DNA from: Streptomyces sp. SID13031
GTDB lineage: Bacteria > Actinomycetota > Actinomycetes > Propionibacteriales > Kribbellaceae
Reading direction: 5' to 3'
Length of the DNA stretch: 64,000 bases
Assembly: GCF_010548305.1 (NCBI RefSeq)
Contig: NZ_JAAGLV010000008.1
Location: forward strand, 1 to 64,000
The notes under the pieces are model-generated. The model saw only the letters and a program-made list of their open reading frames with translations, made no database searches and was not told the DNA's origin. The position numbers were made by a program, and so were the translations under genes. Positions 25,604 to 35,140 of the stretch are shown one piece after another (within the stretch, counting starts at the first letter, position 1; every line of letters starts with the position of its first letter).

Positions 25604-26307
25604 CAGCTCGGCAGCAGGCCGGACCACGCCACGCCGATGGCCAGGCAGGCGAGGGTGAGGATGCCGAAGAAGCCGACCCAGAGGATCGCCGGTACGCCGG
25701 TGAGCCGGCGAAGCTGATCGGCATCGGAGCTCCGGCCGCCACCGTGCCGGCGGGAGCGCTGCAGCTCCAGTACTGCGCGCGGAGCCGCGAGGAGCAGGAA
25801 CCAGGTGAGGAGATGCGCGAACCCGGACTGCACCTGCTCCGAGCCCCACCAGGAGACGCCGAAGACGATGGCCCCGAAGGCGAGCACCGACCAGAGGCCG
25901 AAGAGGTTGCGGATCTGGAGTAGCAGCAGGAGCAGTGCGAGCAGGAGACCCCAGAGGATGGCGACCGCGTAACCGCGGCTGAGAACGAATGCGGCCGCGA
26001 GACCGAAGAGCGCCGGGCCCGGATAGCCGACCAGGAGCACGGCGATCATGCCCACGCCATCGGGCTTACCGCGGGAGACCGTGACGCCCGACGTGTCCGA
26101 GTGCAGCCGGATACCGGCCAACTGACGCCCCACCAGCAACGCGATCAGCCCGTGCGCACCCTCATGAGCAATCGTCACAACTTGCCGAGTCTGCCGCCAC
26201 ACGGGACGCCACGCGATCAGCAGCAACGCGGCGATCCCGGTACCGATCACCAAAGCCGTCGAGGCGTCCGGCTGCACGCTCGTAATGTTGTCCCAAACCT
26301 CACCCAT
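25603..26307 (-). CDS. M50-type membrane metallopeptidase
   Basis: A 234-residue intramembrane metalloprotease candidate. The HEGAH motif (His48-Glu49-...-His52) sits at the start of a hydrophobic region, followed by VSRGKPDGVGMIAVLLVGYPGPALFGL, which resembles the second M50 motif region. It has about six membrane segments. The ATG at 26307 is used. M50 enzymes cut membrane-anchored substrates. It is divergent from the S41 peptidase gene and coupled to the downstream 190-residue protein. Confidence 0.75.
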   Translation of the reverse strand: MGEVWDNITSVQPDASTALVIGTGIAALLLIAWRPVWRQTRQVVTIAHEGAHGLIALLVGRQLAGIRLHSDTSGVTVSRGKPDGVGMIAVLLVGYPGPALFGLAAAFVLSRGYAVAILWGLLLALLLLLLQIRNLFGLWSVLAFGAIVFGVSWWGSEQVQSGFAHLLTWFLLLAAPRAVLELQRSRRHGGGRSSDADQLRRLTGVPAILWVGFFGILTLACLAIGVAWSGLLPS

Positions 26308-26509
26308 CACCCCATCCTTGCAGGCAGGTGGGTAACCCCCACCCAAGGCATCCCCCAGTTAGTTACCACGTAGGTCCGGCCGTCAGCCGCTCCAAGGGAG
26401 ATGGACAGGTTTTTGGTCGGGACAACGAGCCGTTGACATCGCCTGGGGTCCGCAGGACGGTGGACTGATCGCGGCCCAGGGGTGGGGCTGCTCTCGATGG
26501 GGGAAAGTC

Positions 26510-28477
26510 ATGTCGCAACCACGCAAGACCGCTACGAAACCTGCCAGGCAGCGCCTGACCAGGAAAACGACCGCCGGCAAAGCAGCTGAGGCCGCAACCG
26601 TCCCGCTGTCACAGTTCCTCAAGACGGCGGGATCGCTGACGCTGGGGCAACGCAGACTGCTCGTCGACCAGGCTCTGCTGCTGCTCGACCAGAACTACGT
26701 GCACCTGCCGCTCAAGGTCGCGATGCACGCCGTCAATCCGTTGCAGCGCCTACGGGTGATGCGCGCCAGGCTGGAACGCCAGACCGCCGAGGAGATGGGG
26801 GCGGAGTGGATCTTCCACCGGCAGATGTCGAGCATCTTCCACTCGGTCCGGGATCTGCACACCAACTACCTGCTGCCGGCGCCGTTCGCGGGCAAGATCG
26901 CCTTTCTCCCGTTCATGATCGAGAAGTGCTTCGACCAGACCGGTGAGCACTACCTGGTCGCTCGGGTCGTCACCGGTTACGCCGCCCCCCAGTTCGGGGC
27001 CGGCGCCGAGGTGACGCACTGGAACGGTACGCCGATCGCCCGCGCCGTCGCTCTCAACGGAGCCCAGTTCGCCGGCAGCAACGAGGCCGCGAACCTGGCC
27101 CGCGGACTGGAGTCGCTGACGCTGCGCCCGCTCGTGATCCAGTCGCCACCGGACGAGGACTGGGTGAGCTTGAGCTATCTCGGCCTCGACGGCTCCGCCC
27201 AGGAGCTGCGCGAGCAGTGGAAGGTGACGACCAACCTGCCACCGATGACCGACCTCGACGCGCTCGCGCCGGCCTCGGCCCTGATGGGGCTCGACCTGGA
27301 TTCCGACGAGAAGGCACGGGCCAAGAAGGCGCTCTATGTCCGCGAGGTCGTCGAGCTGGAGCGCGGCCAGAGCTCTGCCGAGCTGGCCAAACCTCAGGCG
27401 GTCGGCGGCGCGGACCTGCCGACGACGATGCCCGGTGTCTTCCGCGCCCGCGAAGTCGTCACCGCGCACGGCACCTTCGGTCAGCTGCGCATCTTCACGT
27501 TCAGCGTGAACGACCCGATCGCCTTCCGCGACGAGTTCGTCCGGCTCGCCGCGGCGCTGCCACAGAACGGCCTGATCGTGGACGTCCGCGACAACGGCGG
27601 CGGGCATATCTTCGCGAGCGAGTTCACCCTGCAGACGATGACGCCGCGGCACATCTCACCGGAGCCGGTGCAGTTCATCAGCACACCGCTCAACCTGCGG
27701 ATCTGCCGCCGGCACAAGGACAACCCGGCCGGTATCGACCTCGGACCGTGGTTCGACTCGCTCGACCTCGCCACCGAGACCGGCGCCGCGTACTCCGCTG
27801 CGAAGCCGATCACCCCCGAAGACGGCGCGAACGCGATCGGCCAGACGTACTACGGCCCGGTCGTGCTCATCACCGACGCGCGCGTCTACTCGGCGACGGA
27901 CATCTTCGCGGCCGGGTTCGCCGACCACCAGATCGGCCGGATCCTCGGCGTCGACGACAACACCGGCGCGGGTGGCGCGAACGTCTGGACGCACGGCCTG
28001 CTCGCCACGCTGCTCAACGAGCCGCCGCCACCGGACTCGACCTCGCCGTACGAGGCGCTGCCCAACGGCGCGAACATGCGGGTGGCGATCCGCCGCACCC
28101 TGCGCGTCGGTGAGTTGTCCGGCAGTCCGGTCGAAGACCTCGGTGTCCGGCCGGACTCGACCCACAAGATGACCCGCCGGGATCTGCTGGAGGGCAATGT
28201 CGATCTGCTCGACGCCGCCGGCGCGATCCTCGCGGCGATGCCGAACCGCCGGCTCGATGTCTCCACCTCACGCGCCGGTACGACGCTGACGGTCGGACTG
28301 GACGTGGACGGCCTCGACCGGGTCGACCTGTACCTCGACGACCGCCCGATCAGCTCCGAAGACCTGGCCGGGGCCCCGATCAGCATCGACATCCTCGACG
28401 TCGCCGCCGGCCAGCTCCTTCGAGCAGACGGCTACTCCACCGGCGAGCTGGTCGCGTCCAGGCGGCTAACCGTCTGA
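26510..28477 (+). CDS. S41-family peptidase
   Basis: A 655-residue protein. The C-terminal half has the tail-specific protease (TSPc) fold: GQLRIFTFSVNDPIAF, LIVDVRDNGGGHIF, a VLITDARVYSATDIFAAGF segment with candidate nucleophile Ser461, and GVDDNTGAGGANVWTHG. The first 250 residues are helical with an N-terminal basic tail and no signal peptide, so a cytoplasmic role is possible, unlike secreted CtpA proteins. The ATG at 26510 has GGGGGAAA six bases upstream. A strong hairpin terminator follows at 28519-28548. Confidence 0.78.
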   Translation: MSQPRKTATKPARQRLTRKTTAGKAAEAATVPLSQFLKTAGSLTLGQRRLLVDQALLLLDQNYVHLPLKVAMHAVNPLQRLRVMRARLERQTAEEMGAEWIFHRQMSSIFHSVRDLHTNYLLPAPFAGKIAFLPFMIEKCFDQTGEHYLVARVVTGYAAPQFGAGAEVTHWNGTPIARAVALNGAQFAGSNEAANLARGLESLTLRPLVIQSPPDEDWVSLSYLGLDGSAQELREQWKVTTNLPPMTDLDALAPASALMGLDLDSDEKARAKKALYVREVVELERGQSSAELAKPQAVGGADLPTTMPGVFRAREVVTAHGTFGQLRIFTFSVNDPIAFRDEFVRLAAALPQNGLIVDVRDNGGGHIFASEFTLQTMTPRHISPEPVQFISTPLNLRICRRHKDNPAGIDLGPWFDSLDLATETGAAYSAAKPITPEDGANAIGQTYYGPVVLITDARVYSATDIFAAGFADHQIGRILGVDDNTGAGGANVWTHGLLATLLNEPPPPDSTSPYEALPNGANMRVAIRRTLRVGELSGSPVEDLGVRPDSTHKMTRRDLLEGNVDLLDAAGAILAAMPNRRLDVSTSRAGTTLTVGLDVDGLDRVDLYLDDRPISSEDLAGAPISIDILDVAAGQLLRADGYSTGELVASRRLTV

Positions 28478-28518
28478 CCGGCGGCCACCGGCCGCTCACT
28501 GTCTGACCGGGTTCGCCC

Positions 28519-28548
28519 GCTGCCCCTTCCGTTGCCGGAAGGGGCAGC
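28519..28548 (+). terminator. Hairpin terminator after the S41 peptidase gene
   Basis: GCTGCCCCTTCCG and CGGAAGGGGCAGC form a perfect 13-base stem with a TTGC loop, 42 bases after the stop. There is no long T-run, as is usual in actinobacteria. Confidence 0.7.
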
Positions 28549-28568
28549 TCCGCTGTGATCTCCTTCAT

Positions 28569-28583
28569 ATAGTTCGCAACTAT
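28569..28583. promoter_or_regulatory. ATAGTTCGCAACTAT inverted repeat upstream of the PAP2 gene
   Basis: Six-base arms with a three-base centre, resembling MarR/HxlR-type operators. A -10-like GATAAT (28595-28600) follows. It lies 139 bases upstream of the PAP2 start. Confidence 0.4.
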
Positions 28584-28690
28584 CAGCAAGTTACGATAAT
28601 TTGAAAGGACGGCAGTGCGGTCCAGATCACACAGCAAAACGAATGACCGTTCTTGATTTCCCCTCGCCTCCAGGCGCAGGCTGACTCATA

Positions 28691-28702
28691 GAACGAGCGT
28701 TC
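28691..28702. promoter_or_regulatory. GAACG-AG-CGTTC operator-like repeat
   Basis: A short inverted repeat of the TetR-operator type, 20 bases upstream of the PAP2 start codon and overlapping the leader. The regulator is not in the window. Confidence 0.35.
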
Positions 28703-28721
28703 GGTTTCCAGGGAGGGCAAC

Positions 28722-29600
28722 ATGGCGCACACAACTCTCTGCCGGCCACTGGCTGTACCGCTGGAGGGTCTGCCGCCGCTGTCTCCACCCTCGGAGCACC
28801 ACACCCGGTTCAAGCGCATCGCCCGCGAGATCGCCCTGCTGGCCGTGCTCTTCGGCATCTACAACCTCGGCCGGCTGTTCTCGGCTCATCACGCCGGCTC
28901 CGCCTTCGTGCACGCGGACACGGTGCGGCACGTCCAGGACTGGCTCGGTCTGCCCACCGAGGCGCAGGTCCAGCACCTCGCGCTGCAGGTCCCCGACCTC
29001 GCGCGGGCAGCCAACCGGTACTACGCGAGCGTGCACTTCCCGCTGACCGCGATCGTGCTGGTCTGGTTGCTGATCCGCCGGCCCGTCGAGTACGCGAAGT
29101 TTCGCTGGGCGCTCGCATCGCTGACTGGGCTGGCGCTGATCGGGCACCTGGTCTTCCCGCTGGCGCCGCCGCGGATGTTCCCGCAGTACGGGCTGGTCGA
29201 CACCGCGCAGCTGCTCGGGCAGTCGGTCTACAACGCCGATGCCGAGAGCGGGCTGGCGAATCAGTTCGCGGCGATGCCGAGCCTGCACGTCGGCTGGGCG
29301 TTCCTGGTCGCGGTGTTCCTCATCCGCACCACCAAGTCCCGCTGGCGCTGGCTGTGGATCGCCCATCCGGTGATCACGTTCGCGGTGGTCGTCGTGACGG
29401 CCAACCACTACTGGCTCGACGGCCTGATCGCGATCGGGCTGGCGATCCCGCTGGTACTGATCTTCGACAGCCGGCGGGTGCGCCGGGACAGCACACCCGC
29501 CGGTGCCACTCAGTTGACGGCCACTCAGTTGGCGGCCGCTCAGGTATCGGCCGGTGGCGGCGCCGTCGTGGCCAGCTCCTCGTCGGCACGGACCAGGTAG
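28722..29600 (+). CDS. PAP2-family phosphatase / inositol-phosphotransferase-like membrane enzyme
   Basis: A 292-residue membrane protein with about six helices. PAP2 active-site signatures are present: PPRMF (149-153), MPSLHVGW with His189, and ANHYWLDG with His229 and Asp233. The sequence resembles the AUR1/phosphatidylinositol-type branch rather than soluble acid phosphatases, so it may transfer or remove a phosphate head group on the outer membrane face. GGGAGGG precedes the ATG. Its last 61 bases overlap, tail to tail, the SulP-carbonic anhydrase gene. Confidence 0.75.
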   Translation: MAHTTLCRPLAVPLEGLPPLSPPSEHHTRFKRIAREIALLAVLFGIYNLGRLFSAHHAGSAFVHADTVRHVQDWLGLPTEAQVQHLALQVPDLARAANRYYASVHFPLTAIVLVWLLIRRPVEYAKFRWALASLTGLALIGHLVFPLAPPRMFPQYGLVDTAQLLGQSVYNADAESGLANQFAAMPSLHVGWAFLVAVFLIRTTKSRWRWLWIAHPVITFAVVVVTANHYWLDGLIAIGLAIPLVLIFDSRRVRRDSTPAGATQLTATQLAAAQVSAGGGAVVASSSSARTR

Positions 29601-31762
29601 GGCTCGCGCTCGAGGACCAGCCGGGCAGCGGCCGCGCCGATGTCGAAGTACAGGCCGACCAGTTCCAGCCGGCCGGCCTCCTCGGCCTTGCGGACGCAGG
29701 CGAAGCTGCGCAGATTCTCCAGCTGGACCGCCACGTTGGTGACGGACAGCTTGTCGGCCGGTGACAGTTTGATGCCCGTCACCGGGTCGATGATGTCGGG
29801 CAGCGCGGCGGACCGGCGGACCGACTTCTCGAGATGCTTCAGCCAGGTCCGCAACGCGGAACCGTCCTGACCCGATGCCCCCAGCGCGGCTCCGGCCGCA
29901 CCGCAGTGCGAGTGACCGCAGACGACGATCTGGGCGACGCCCAGTACTTCGACCGCGTACTCGACCGCCGCGTCGACAGAGTTGCTGTTCGACCCGTACG
30001 GCGGGACGAGGTTGCCCACGTTGCGGACGCAGAACTGGTCGCCCGGTCCGGTCGTGGTGATCATGTTCGGCACGATCCGCGAATCGGCGCAGGTGATGAA
30101 CAACTGCGTCGGTTTCTGGCCGTCGGCCGCGAGCCGCGCCATCATCGGCCGGATCGGATCGGCCGACGCCTCGAACTCGCGGATCCCGTCCAGCATCGCG
30201 GCCCGCTGGTCGAGCTCCGGTACCACCTGGTGCTGCGGCTGCCAGGGGATGATCCGGCGCCCGATGTCGCCCTTCATTGCGGCCCGGAACGCCGCCCGAT
30301 TGAGGACGACCGAACCGCCGCGCGCGAGATGCCCGCGTCGCCAGTCCTCGATCGCCTCGTACGCCGCGTGGTCCAGGTGGTTGACCTGGAGATCCACCTT
30401 GACGGCCGCACCTACCGGGATAGTGCGCAGCGTCCGGATCAGCGACGCCACCCCGAGGAAGACCAGCGTGCCGCGGATCCGGACGACCCACACGCCGTCC
30501 TCCTCGGTCGCGGTGACCGTTGCCTTGGTCAACCGGTAGAGCACCCGGCCGAGCGCGAGGACGAGCCCGGCGAGCACTCCCTCGGCCAGCCCGAGAACGG
30601 CGACGCCGGCCGCCGTCACGACGTACACGAGAAGCTCGTCGTGACGCCGAAGGGTTCGGATGTGGGCCATCTGGACAAGCCGCAGGCCGGTGACGAGCAG
30701 GACGCCGGCCAGTGCGGCCATCGGGATCAGCTCGAGCATCGCGCCCGCGGCGAGCACGAAGACCGCGATCCAGATGCCGTGCAGGATCGCCGACGCCCGG
30801 GTGCGGGCACCCGCGGCGACGTTGGTGGAACTGCGCACGATCACCCCGGTGACGGGCATGCCGCCGAGGGCGCCGGAGATCGCGTTCGCGGCGCCCTGGC
30901 CGATCAGTTCGCGATCGAGGTTGCTGCGCTTGCCGCGATGAAGCTTGTCCACGGCAACGGCCGAGAGCAGCGACTCGACGCTGGCGACGAGTGCGACGGT
31001 CAGGATGGCCGTCGCGATCTGGAGCGGGCCGCCGTGCGGCACCGCGGGAGGGATGAGCTCCTTCAGGGGCGAGTCCGGCAGGTTGACGCGGGTGACGTCG
31101 ACCATGAACGTGGCGGCCAGCGCGGTGACGGCGACCACCGCGACCAGCGGCGCGGGAACGATGCTGACCCGGGGCAGTCTGGGCCAGACGAGCAGGATCA
31201 CGACGGTCAGGATCCCGACCAGTACGGAGCCGGCGTGATGGGCCAGCAACTGCTCGGGAAGCCCTGCCACGTTGGCGATCAGGGAACTCTGGGCCTGGCC
31301 GCCGAGCACCACGTGCAGCTGCTGGACGGCGATGGTGACACCGATTCCAGCCAGCATGCCGTGCACCACGGCGGGGGACAGGGAGAGGGCGAGCCGGCCG
31401 ATGCGGGTGACGCCCAGCAGGATCTGCAGGAGGCCGGCTGCGCAGGTGATACCCGCGGTGGCGGCCCAGCCGAACTGCGTGGCCAACCCGGCCACGACGA
31501 CCGTGAGGCCGGCGGCGGGGCCGCTGACCTGCAACGGGGAGCCGCCGAGCGCGCCGGCGACGATGCCACCGACGACGGCGGCGACGAGCCCGGCGATCAG
31601 CGGGGCTCCGGATGCTGCGGCGATCCCCAGCGACAACGGGATCGCGATCAGGAAGACGACCAGCGAGGCCGGTACGTCATGTCGAAGGATGGACCTCCAG
31701 GAACTGCGGTCGCGCGCAGGCTCGCCTGAAGGCGGTGAGTGGTTGTGAGAGATGCTCGGCAC
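29540..31762 (-). CDS. SulP-family anion transporter fused to beta-carbonic anhydrase
   Basis: A 740-residue protein. The first 400 residues are a SulP/SLC26 transporter (SWRSILRHDVPASLVVFLIAIPLSLGIA, about 11-12 membrane helices, ALGGMPVTGVIVRSSTNVAAGAR in the transport core), followed by a STAS-like region (VWVVRIRGTLVFLGV). The C-terminal 190 residues are a beta-carbonic anhydrase with Cys558-x-Asp-x-Arg (CADSR), His617 and Cys620 (GHSHCG). It should couple bicarbonate or sulfate transport to carbonate chemistry, as in known SulP-CA fusions. GTG 31762 has GGAGG five bases upstream; the longer frame to 32329 is not needed. Confidence 0.9.
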   Translation of the reverse strand: MPSISHNHSPPSGEPARDRSSWRSILRHDVPASLVVFLIAIPLSLGIAAASGAPLIAGLVAAVVGGIVAGALGGSPLQVSGPAAGLTVVVAGLATQFGWAATAGITCAAGLLQILLGVTRIGRLALSLSPAVVHGMLAGIGVTIAVQQLHVVLGGQAQSSLIANVAGLPEQLLAHHAGSVLVGILTVVILLVWPRLPRVSIVPAPLVAVVAVTALAATFMVDVTRVNLPDSPLKELIPPAVPHGGPLQIATAILTVALVASVESLLSAVAVDKLHRGKRSNLDRELIGQGAANAISGALGGMPVTGVIVRSSTNVAAGARTRASAILHGIWIAVFVLAAGAMLELIPMAALAGVLLVTGLRLVQMAHIRTLRRHDELLVYVVTAAGVAVLGLAEGVLAGLVLALGRVLYRLTKATVTATEEDGVWVVRIRGTLVFLGVASLIRTLRTIPVGAAVKVDLQVNHLDHAAYEAIEDWRRGHLARGGSVVLNRAAFRAAMKGDIGRRIIPWQPQHQVVPELDQRAAMLDGIREFEASADPIRPMMARLAADGQKPTQLFITCADSRIVPNMITTTGPGDQFCVRNVGNLVPPYGSNSNSVDAAVEYAVEVLGVAQIVVCGHSHCGAAGAALGASGQDGSALRTWLKHLEKSVRRSAALPDIIDPVTGIKLSPADKLSVTNVAVQLENLRSFACVRKAEEAGRLELVGLYFDIGAAAARLVLEREPYLVRADEELATTAPPPADT

Positions 31763-31988
31763 GGGTGCCTCCGGCGTTGGGTGCTGACAGCAACAGAACG
31801 TCGAAACAAAGAGTGTCGATCTGAGTACCCATAGTAACCGGGCGATCAAGGGCCAGCGAGCAGTAATTCCAATTCGTTGCCGATCGCCCCTAGATAGTTG
31901 CCTTCTGCACCCGGCTTCGGTGACCGAAGCTGCGGGGATACGCTCGCGATCGGCACACAAACGCGCAGAGAGTCCGGAGGAACGCGAA

Positions 31989-32762
31989 GTGGATCTGCAA
32001 CTGTCCGGTCGGATCGCAGTGGTTACCGGGGCGAGCAAGGGGATCGGGCTGGCCTGTGTCGAGGCGCTGGCCTGGGAGGGGGTGCGGGTGATCGGGATGT
32101 CGCGTGATGCCGGCAACCTTGCTGCCGCGCAGGAGAAGCTGGCGGAGAAGGGGTTGGAGTTCGAGGTCGAGGCGGTCGATCTGACGGATCCGGAGGCGAC
32201 GGCCGCGGCGTTCGAGCGGGTCGGTGTTCCGGACATCCTGATCAACTGCGCCGGGGCTGCCCGGCGTACGCCGGCGGCTGAGTTGGACAGCAAGGCGCTG
32301 CATGCGGCGATGGAGGCGAAGTACTTCACCTACATGCACGCCACCGAGGCGGTCATCCGGGGGATGGCCGAGCGGGGCACGGGCGCGATCGTGAACGTCG
32401 TCGGTCAGGGCGGCCGGGCGGCGAACCCGATGCACATCGGCGGCGGCGCGGCCAACGCGGCGCTGATGCTCGCCTCCGTCGGCTATGCCAAGGCATACGC
32501 CGACCGTGGCGTCCGGGTGAACGTGATCAACCCCGGGCTGACCAAGACCGGACGCGTCGACGAGGGCCTCGAGGCCGCGGTCCGGGCGACCGGGCGGCCG
32601 AAGGAGGAGTTGCTCACCGAGCTGGTCGCCGAGATCCCCTTGGGCCGGGCGTGCGAACCGGCCGAGGTGGCCAATGTCGCGGTCTTCCTTGCCTCACCGC
32701 GGGCCAGCTACGTCACCGGCTCGATCATCACGATGGACGGCGGCCTCACCTCAGCGATCTGA
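31989..32762 (+). CDS. SDR-fold oxidoreductase lacking the Tyr-x3-Lys motif
   Basis: A 257-residue short-chain dehydrogenase. The cofactor motif TGASKGIG (13-20) and the NAG-like NCAGA (86-90) are intact, and the end MDGGLTSAI is typical. Where classical SDRs have YxxxK, this one reads GGGAANAAL: the Tyr position is Gly152 and the Lys position Asn156. It belongs to a subfamily with HIGGGAANAALM in that place. Activity may differ from the family or be absent. GTG 31989 has GGAGG eight bases upstream. Confidence 0.8.
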   Translation: MDLQLSGRIAVVTGASKGIGLACVEALAWEGVRVIGMSRDAGNLAAAQEKLAEKGLEFEVEAVDLTDPEATAAAFERVGVPDILINCAGAARRTPAAELDSKALHAAMEAKYFTYMHATEAVIRGMAERGTGAIVNVVGQGGRAANPMHIGGGAANAALMLASVGYAKAYADRGVRVNVINPGLTKTGRVDEGLEAAVRATGRPKEELLTELVAEIPLGRACEPAEVANVAVFLASPRASYVTGSIITMDGGLTSAI

Positions 32763-32774
32763 TCCCAACGCAGA

Positions 32775-32807
32775 GGGCCGGTGCCGCGCAGCGCGCAGTA
32801 CCGGCCC
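32775..32807. terminator. Bidirectional hairpin between the SDR and GH27 genes
   Basis: GGGCCGGT (32775-32782) pairs with ACCGGCCC (32800-32807); an inner GCGC stem is possible. It lies between convergent genes and could serve both. Confidence 0.7.
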
Positions 32808-32823
32808 TTCGCGGAGGGATTGA

Positions 32824-34971
32824 CTAGACGGTGATCCAGTCGATGTCGGCGATGTAGCCCGACGGATTGGAGACCTTGATCGAGTTGGCGCCGGCGGCCA
32901 GCTTGATCGGCAGGTAGACGACCTGCGGCGTACCCCAGTCGTTGTCGCCGAGGCCGTGGTAGTTCACCCAGTAGCTGTCGGCGTCGTTGATCGTGAGCAT
33001 GCTCTGCCGGCTCGTATCGCCGTCGGTATAGGCGATCTTGACCAGGTAGGTGCCGGCGGTCGGCACGGTGATGTCGTTCAGCGTCACCGAGGCGTCGTAG
33101 CCGATGTTGCCGACCTTCTTGCCACCTGAGCAGAGCGTGCAGCCGTTGGCGCTCGCGTTACCGGTCAGTGTGCTGTTCGCGGCCTCCGCCTCGTATCGGA
33201 CCGGGCCGCCCGACTTGGCCGTGAACATCGTGACCGCGGCGCTGGCGTCGGACGACTTGTTGCCGTTGACACCCTTCACCTCGAACTTGTACTGCGTCTG
33301 CGGCAGCAGCCCACTGACGACGGCACTCGTCGTCGTGCTGGTCGCCACCTGCTTGCCATTGGCATAGACCTTGTACGACTTGGCCTTCGTACTCGGCTGC
33401 CAGGTCAGCGACACCGTGGTGCGGCTGACATCGGTCGCCGTCAGGTCGGCCGGCTTGCTCACCGAGCCGGCGCTGTTCGGGGTGATCTTGTAGAGCTTCG
33501 AGCCGTGCGCGGGCAGCGCCGCGGAGACCTGGCCGGACACGTTCTTGGTGTTCTGGTTCGCCCAGATGTCGCGGACGGTCGCCTTGCCGGAGACGCCCAG
33601 CTGCCCGAAGTCACCGGTCACCGTGGCCGGAGTCTCGGCCAGGTTGAACAGACCGACAGTGATGCTGCCGTCGGCGTTCTTGGCGTACCAGGTCTGCTGC
33701 AACTGGTCCTGGTTCAGCGGCCGCGCGGGGTTGCCGCTCTGGTTGATCGCGATCACCTCGCGGTTGGTCAGCAGCTTGAGACCGTACGCGTCGAGCTTGG
33801 TCAGGTCGTCACCGACGAACAGCGGGGCCGCGTTGATCGCCCAGAAGGTCATGTAGCTCTGCCGCTCGGCCTCGTTCAGGCCGTCCATCTCGCCGACGCC
33901 GACGTTGATCGCGTCCAGGTTGTTCCAGTGCCCCGGTCCGGCGTCGTCGATCCACTGCGGCAGGTCCCACCAGCGCTGCTTCACCGAGCCGTCCCAGCGG
34001 ACGATGGTGTCGCAGTAGCACTCCACGTCGGTGTCGATCCGCCAGCCGTTCGAGTTCGCCTTCCAGGTGTCGGCGTACCGGTGGCTGAGCGACCAGGACA
34101 GCGTGTACTGCATCGGGCGGCCGGCGTTCTGGACCGAGCGCCACCAGGTCTCGACGTCCTCGGTGTTGTTGTGGTTCGGGTCGTCCGGCGCACCCTTCCA
34201 GGAGCCGGGGCCGACGCCGTCCATCTTGATGAAGTCGACGCCCCAGCTCGCGAACAGCTTGGTGATCGAGTCCGCGTACTTCGCCGCACACGGGCTGGCG
34301 TAGTTGATCTTGTACGCCTGGTCCCAGCCGTTCGTGGTGCGGAGGTCGGGGTAGACGATGTCGCGGGTGAAGCAGCCCGGCGCGTTGTAGATCGGCGTGT
34401 TGCCCTCGCGGTAGACGTCGAAGCCGAGGCCGACCACGGTGTAGATGCCGAACTTCAGGCCGAGCTTGTGGATGTCGTCGCCGACGGCCTTCATCCCGCG
34501 CGGGAACCGGGTCGGGCTCGCGATCGGTCGGCCGTACTCGTCACCGCCGCCCTGCCAGCCGGCGTCCACGTTGATGTACTCGTAGCCGAAGGCCTTGAGC
34601 TTGGTGGCCATCGCGTTGGCCTGGGCGAGGATGTTCTTCTCGCTGATGAAGCTGCCCGGCCCGTCGGGGTTCACCCCGGGATAGTTGGTGGACTGGAGGC
34701 TCCAGCTGCTCCAGCCCAGGTACGGCTTCGCGGCGACCTGCGGGTACTTCGCCGGTACCGGTGCTTTGGCGTTGGGCGCCTCGACCGGGGCCTTGCCCTG
34801 GAAGCTCTTGTCCGGCTCGACCAGGGACGGCTTGGGACCGGGCAGTCCGGCGGTCTGAACGCTCGCGTTCGCGTTGGCGTACGAGGCTGCTGCCGATACC
34901 AGGGCGACAGCGGCCACGGTGACCACACCGGTACGGCGCAGGCGGCGCCTCGGCGGTCGGAGTTCTGACAT
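32824..34971 (-). CDS. Secreted GH27 alpha-galactosidase with FN3 and carbohydrate-binding module
   Basis: A 715-residue exported glycosidase. It has a basic N-terminus with a hydrophobic segment ending near ASA, then a GH27 barrel: LGWSSWS, the GYEYINVDAGW strand, nucleophile Asp251 in DFIKMDG, and acid/base Asp313/Asp315 in WRIDTD. A beta-sandwich follows, then a fibronectin type III module (about 497-584) and a C-terminal CBM6/35-like module (about 595-715, starting PVRYEAEAANS). It should release terminal alpha-galactosyl or related residues from plant polymers outside the cell. Confidence 0.9.
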   Translation of the reverse strand: MSELRPPRRRLRRTGVVTVAAVALVSAAASYANANASVQTAGLPGPKPSLVEPDKSFQGKAPVEAPNAKAPVPAKYPQVAAKPYLGWSSWSLQSTNYPGVNPDGPGSFISEKNILAQANAMATKLKAFGYEYINVDAGWQGGGDEYGRPIASPTRFPRGMKAVGDDIHKLGLKFGIYTVVGLGFDVYREGNTPIYNAPGCFTRDIVYPDLRTTNGWDQAYKINYASPCAAKYADSITKLFASWGVDFIKMDGVGPGSWKGAPDDPNHNNTEDVETWWRSVQNAGRPMQYTLSWSLSHRYADTWKANSNGWRIDTDVECYCDTIVRWDGSVKQRWWDLPQWIDDAGPGHWNNLDAINVGVGEMDGLNEAERQSYMTFWAINAAPLFVGDDLTKLDAYGLKLLTNREVIAINQSGNPARPLNQDQLQQTWYAKNADGSITVGLFNLAETPATVTGDFGQLGVSGKATVRDIWANQNTKNVSGQVSAALPAHGSKLYKITPNSAGSVSKPADLTATDVSRTTVSLTWQPSTKAKSYKVYANGKQVATSTTTSAVVSGLLPQTQYKFEVKGVNGNKSSDASAAVTMFTAKSGGPVRYEAEAANSTLTGNASANGCTLCSGGKKVGNIGYDASVTLNDITVPTAGTYLVKIAYTDGDTSRQSMLTINDADSYWVNYHGLGDNDWGTPQVVYLPIKLAAGANSIKVSNPSGYIADIDWITV

Positions 34972-35072
34972 AGGTGTTCCTCCGTCTTGAGGCGGGACGT
35001 GGGCCGAGCCTAGGGCTGTTTAATTTACGGGGTCAAGTAACAGGAGGCGGTAACTGTGGGTGATGGCTGTAA

Positions 35073-35082
35073 CGCAATTGCG
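35073..35082. promoter_or_regulatory. CGCAATTGCG palindrome in the GH27/lysyl-oxidase divergent region
   Basis: A perfect ten-base palindrome between the two divergent starts (34971 and 35141), suited to a LacI- or GntR-type site. Only the symmetry supports it. Confidence 0.3.
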
Positions 35083-35140
35083 ACGCAACTGAGATCAACA
35101 TTCGGGGGGAGCCAGAGGTCAGTACTCACGTAAGGGATCG

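Noticed and set aside
26433-26461. TTGACA-containing promoter for the S41 gene
   Set aside because: The -35 match is good but no acceptable -10 box lies at 16-19 bases, so I did not list it.
29834-31729. 631-codon forward open frame antisense to the SulP-carbonic anhydrase gene
   Set aside because: Composition is low-complexity and it mirrors a clear, family-matched gene on the other strand.
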